Position numbers and translations under genes: made by a program. Below the pieces are notes generated by a model, which saw only the letters and a list, made by a program, of their open reading frames with translations, did not search any database and was not told where the DNA came from. 64,000 bases of DNA from Flavobacterium johnsoniae (GTDB lineage Bacteria; Bacteroidota; Bacteroidia; Flavobacteriales; Flavobacteriaceae), in NCBI RefSeq assembly GCF_001879205.1, contig NZ_MLFK01000005.1, forward strand, positions 863,019 to 927,018. The letters are read 5' to 3'. Position 1 is the first letter of the stretch; every line of letters begins with the position of its first letter. Positions 61,542-64,000 of this stretch are shown here, in pieces.

Positions 61542-64000
61542 ATGCGTAACTTTACTTTTAATGGATTTAAGTCTTTTAAATCAATTTTTCTTATTTCATT
61601 TTTTATTCTAATCAGCTATAGCGCTTCAGCTCAATTTTACACAAAACATTATATAGCACCAGCCCCTTGGCAATATTTTAGTAAAGCTAATGAAATTGTT
61701 ATTGCAACAAATTCTGTAGCTCCTGTTACAATTGAAATATTTAAAAGTGATGGGACTTTAGTAACAAATTCCCTGACAGCCAAAAAAGGAACTCCGGCAG
61801 TTTATAGGTTTGCAGGGTTTCCTAAAGATGCACCAGCACATAAATTAAGTACTGTCTTAAATGGGGCAGGATTAATAGTTACGGGAAGTAAGCCAATATC
61901 AATAAATTTAAGAAATGTTGCTTCTGATGCTTTAGGTGGAGAGGGCAGCGATAAAGATATTAAAGGAAATGCGGCCTTAACAAGCTTTGGTGATGCAGGA
62001 ATTGGAATTAGATACAGAGTTGGATACTACAGAGATGGATCGCTGGGTAATTTTGCTGAATTAGGTGATCAACGCCCGATTTATAGTATTATGGCTATTA
62101 CTAATGATACATCTATAAAATTAGACAATGTTGTAACGGTTACGCTAAAGGCAGGTCAAAGTTATTTATTTACAGCGCCTATTGGAACTTTGGTAGAATC
62201 TTCAAATCCGAGTGTTATGAATACATCGGCTGCAATCGATACACCAGATGGCTGTGGAGATGGAGCATTTAATCAAATTCCGCCCGAATCAGTTCTTGGA
62301 ACGGAATACTTTCTTGAACGAGGAACAGGAAATAATACAGCAGAACAAACTACCGTTGTAGCGACTAAAGATGATACAAATGTGACAATTGAAAGCTATT
62401 CAGTTACAGGAGCTTTAGTTGGAACAAAAACAGTAAAATTAGCGCAGGCAGGAAAATTTTATACTTTTGTTAATGGTGTTAAAGACGTAAGTTTCACAGC
62501 CTCTCATATTATTGCCGATAAAAGAGTTGCAGTCTATTCTGGAACTGCACAAAGATGTGAGGTTGATATTTCGACAATTGCACCAGTATCTGAATGTGGA
62601 GGATCTAATTTTATAGAGACAGCAAAATTTAGAAATTATGGCACAGGTACATTAGATTATTTTGGATATATTCTTTTAAGAAGTCAATCAGAGGTAGTAA
62701 ATGTAAATGGAAATAATATTGCAAATGTATCCGGTATATCACCACGTTATCAAATTGGTACAACAGGCTGGTATTTAATTAATTTTAATAGTAAGCAAAT
62801 AGGAAGCCCTGATTTTCTTACTATAGAAAGTAATGCTAAATTAACAGTTTCTATTGTACAGCAAGATGGTGGTTTCTCTATGGCAGGATTTTTCTCGAAT
62901 TTTGCAGTTCAGCCGGAAGAACCAACTTTTACCTATATTTCAGGAGGTGGTTGTTCAAATAATTCAGCGTTATTAAAAACTCAATCAGGACTTTCTCCTT
63001 ACCAATGGTATTTAAATGGTGTGGCAATCGCAGGAGCAAACGCAGATACTTATACCGCTGTTAAAACAGGTGCATATTCAGTTGCTTCAACTTTAACCTG
63101 TGGTGCTCAAACACAATCTAAACCTGTTTCGGTTACTTTATGTACTGATTTAGGAGTTACAAAAACAGTAGATAATCCGAAACCATGCGTGGGATCTAAT
63201 GTAGAATTTACTGTTAAGTTGAGTAATCTAGGGGTAAATAACGCTGCGGGAGTTTCAGTAAATGATTTGCTTCCAACAGGATATACCTTTGTTAGTTCAA
63301 CACAATCAACTGGAAGTTACAATTCCGGAACAGGTATTTGGAGTATTGGAGATGTAAATGGAGGAGCTGTAGAAACATTAAAAATTATTGCAAAAGTTAA
63401 TGCATCTGGAGTTTATATGAATGAAGCTGCATTGCCTGCTTCAACAGTAGATAGTAATATAAATAATAACAAGGCCAGTGTTTCAACTACACCAAATCCA
63501 TTACCAACTGCTTCGATAACAGGAACATTAACGGCTTGTTTCACGACTACTTTAACTGCGGTAACGAATGCTGCTTCACCAACGTATGTTTGGTATAAAA
63601 ATAATGTTGAAATTTCTGGTCAAACAGCATCTACGTTAGTTGTAAATTCTGATGGAGATTACAAAGTAAAAATTACAAATTCTTCAACAGGATGCGAAAC
63701 AACTTCAGCAGCTTCTACAGTAAAAGTAAGTGATACTAACAAACCCGTAAAACCTGTTTTAGCTGATATAACAGCGCAATGTTCTGCAACTGTAACAGCT
63801 CCAACAACAACGGATAATTGTTCAGGGACAGTAACCGGAACAACAACCGACCCATTGACATATACAGCTCAAGGCACTTATACTATTAATTGGAGTTTTA
63901 GTGATAGTAGTGGAAACATAGAGACTGCGACTCAAAAAGTAATTATTAACGACACTCAAAAACCAACAATCACCTGTCCTGCAGCAGTTGTAGTTTCTGC
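61542..64000 (+). CDS. Large secreted adhesin, IgGFc-binding-like with Ig, DUF11 and HYR modules (3' end outside window)
   Basis: The frame opens with ATG at 61542 and stays open to the window end (819 codons). A signal peptide ends SASA-Q near residue 30. The first 450 residues resemble the IgGFc-binding-type domain (KDVSFTASHIIADKRVAVYSG, ending GGFSMAGFFSNFAVQ). Then come an Ig-like module (SPYQWYLNGVAIAGANADTY, about 485-515), a DUF11 module (DLGVTKTVDNPKPCVGSNVEFTVKLSN, about 535-650), a second Ig-like module (TYVWYKNNVEISGQTAS) and the start of HYR-like repeats (TINWSFSDSSGN, then TQKPTITCPA). Such proteins are usually very large surface adhesins exported by type IX secretion; the C-terminal sorting domain is not visible. 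Confidence 0.88.
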   Translation, partial: MRNFTFNGFKSFKSIFLISFFILISYSASAQFYTKHYIAPAPWQYFSKANEIVIATNSVAPVTIEIFKSDGTLVTNSLTAKKGTPAVYRFAGFPKDAPAHKLSTVLNGAGLIVTGSKPISINLRNVASDALGGEGSDKDIKGNAALTSFGDAGIGIRYRVGYYRDGSLGNFAELGDQRPIYSIMAITNDTSIKLDNVVTVTLKAGQSYLFTAPIGTLVESSNPSVMNTSAAIDTPDGCGDGAFNQIPPESVLGTEYFLERGTGNNTAEQTTVVATKDDTNVTIESYSVTGALVGTKTVKLAQAGKFYTFVNGVKDVSFTASHIIADKRVAVYSGTAQRCEVDISTIAPVSECGGSNFIETAKFRNYGTGTLDYFGYILLRSQSEVVNVNGNNIANVSGISPRYQIGTTGWYLINFNSKQIGSPDFLTIESNAKLTVSIVQQDGGFSMAGFFSNFAVQPEEPTFTYISGGGCSNNSALLKTQSGLSPYQWYLNGVAIAGANADTYTAVKTGAYSVASTLTCGAQTQSKPVSVTLCTDLGVTKTVDNPKPCVGSNVEFTVKLSNLGVNNAAGVSVNDLLPTGYTFVSSTQSTGSYNSGTGIWSIGDVNGGAVETLKIIAKVNASGVYMNEAALPASTVDSNINNNKASVSTTPNPLPTASITGTLTACFTTTLTAVTNAASPTYVWYKNNVEISGQTASTLVVNSDGDYKVKITNSSTGCETTSAASTVKVSDTNKPVKPVLADITAQCSATVTAPTTTDNCSGTVTGTTTDPLTYTAQGTYTINWSFSDSSGNIETATQKVIINDTQKPTITCPAAVVVS

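Noticed and set aside
61201..61549. Two short overlapping open frames before the adhesin gene
   Set aside because: No recognisable start context, no signal or domain, poor composition; they lie in AT-rich intergenic sequence.

Overview
The window is chromosomal DNA of a Flavobacterium-like member of the Bacteroidetes. Support comes from the low G+C content, repeated promoters of the Bacteroidetes form TTTG-N17-21-TAnnTTTG, weak Shine-Dalgarno sequences, a TonB-dependent receptor, an Alternative Complex III plus aa3 oxidase operon of the flavobacterial type, a DUF2723 membrane protein and a large HYR/Ig/DUF11 adhesin. I see no prophage, insertion sequence, integron, CRISPR array or recognisable defence island. 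Most of it is core genome.

Layout: 1-6721 holds the end of a TonB receptor, a Rieske-like lipoprotein, greA, a HIT protein, an orphan histidine kinase, a flavin reductase, a DUF3127 protein and aat. 6723-14567 holds a MOSC protein, then a complete thiamine operon on the minus strand (thiS-thiC-tenI/thiE2-thiD-thiE-thiG-thiH-thiF) led by a TPP riboswitch. 14662-18813 holds tag, a lipoprotein, a queuosine-precursor transporter and an M3 peptidase. 18874-21817 is the rplM-rpsI-rpsB-tsf translation cluster. 22012-28296 holds two ferritin-like exported proteins, a LacI-type regulator, a small secreted protein and polA. 28544-31650 is a two-component system flanked by small secreted polycationic proteins that share one promoter/operator design. 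31729-38789 holds a phosphoesterase, a cysteine-free thioredoxin-fold protein, a deacetylase, a DUF2723 protein, two tandem tRNA-Gln genes and a tandem-domain Usp. 38871-43659 is the rimP-nusA-infB operon. 43898-45972 holds a class A acid phosphatase, a DUF4920 protein and a SPOR protein. 46075-57629 is actABCDEF-coxB-coxA. 57686-60995 is ruvB, a cytochrome P450 and queG. From 61542 a large adhesin runs off the end.

Respiration (ACIII plus aa3 oxidase) is an electron path from menaquinol to oxygen without a bc1 complex. The thi operon makes both halves of thiamine and couples them. YhhQ-like transporter and QueG both serve queuosine. rimP-nusA-infB and greA both carry terminator-like hairpins between promoter and start codon.

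The most unusual item is the 28.5-31.7 kb locus: an OmpR-type regulator and its kinase sit between small Lys/Ala-rich exported proteins, and an identical 18-bp direct-repeat sequence overlaps the -33 element of both flanking promoters at the same spacing. Other points of interest are short palindromic elements scattered through the thi operon (one inside a coding sequence), a Rieske-like protein without histidine ligands, an SSB-like acidic tail on the DUF3127 protein, and a likely leaderless ruvB mRNA. All calls are from reading the sequence; no database search was run.
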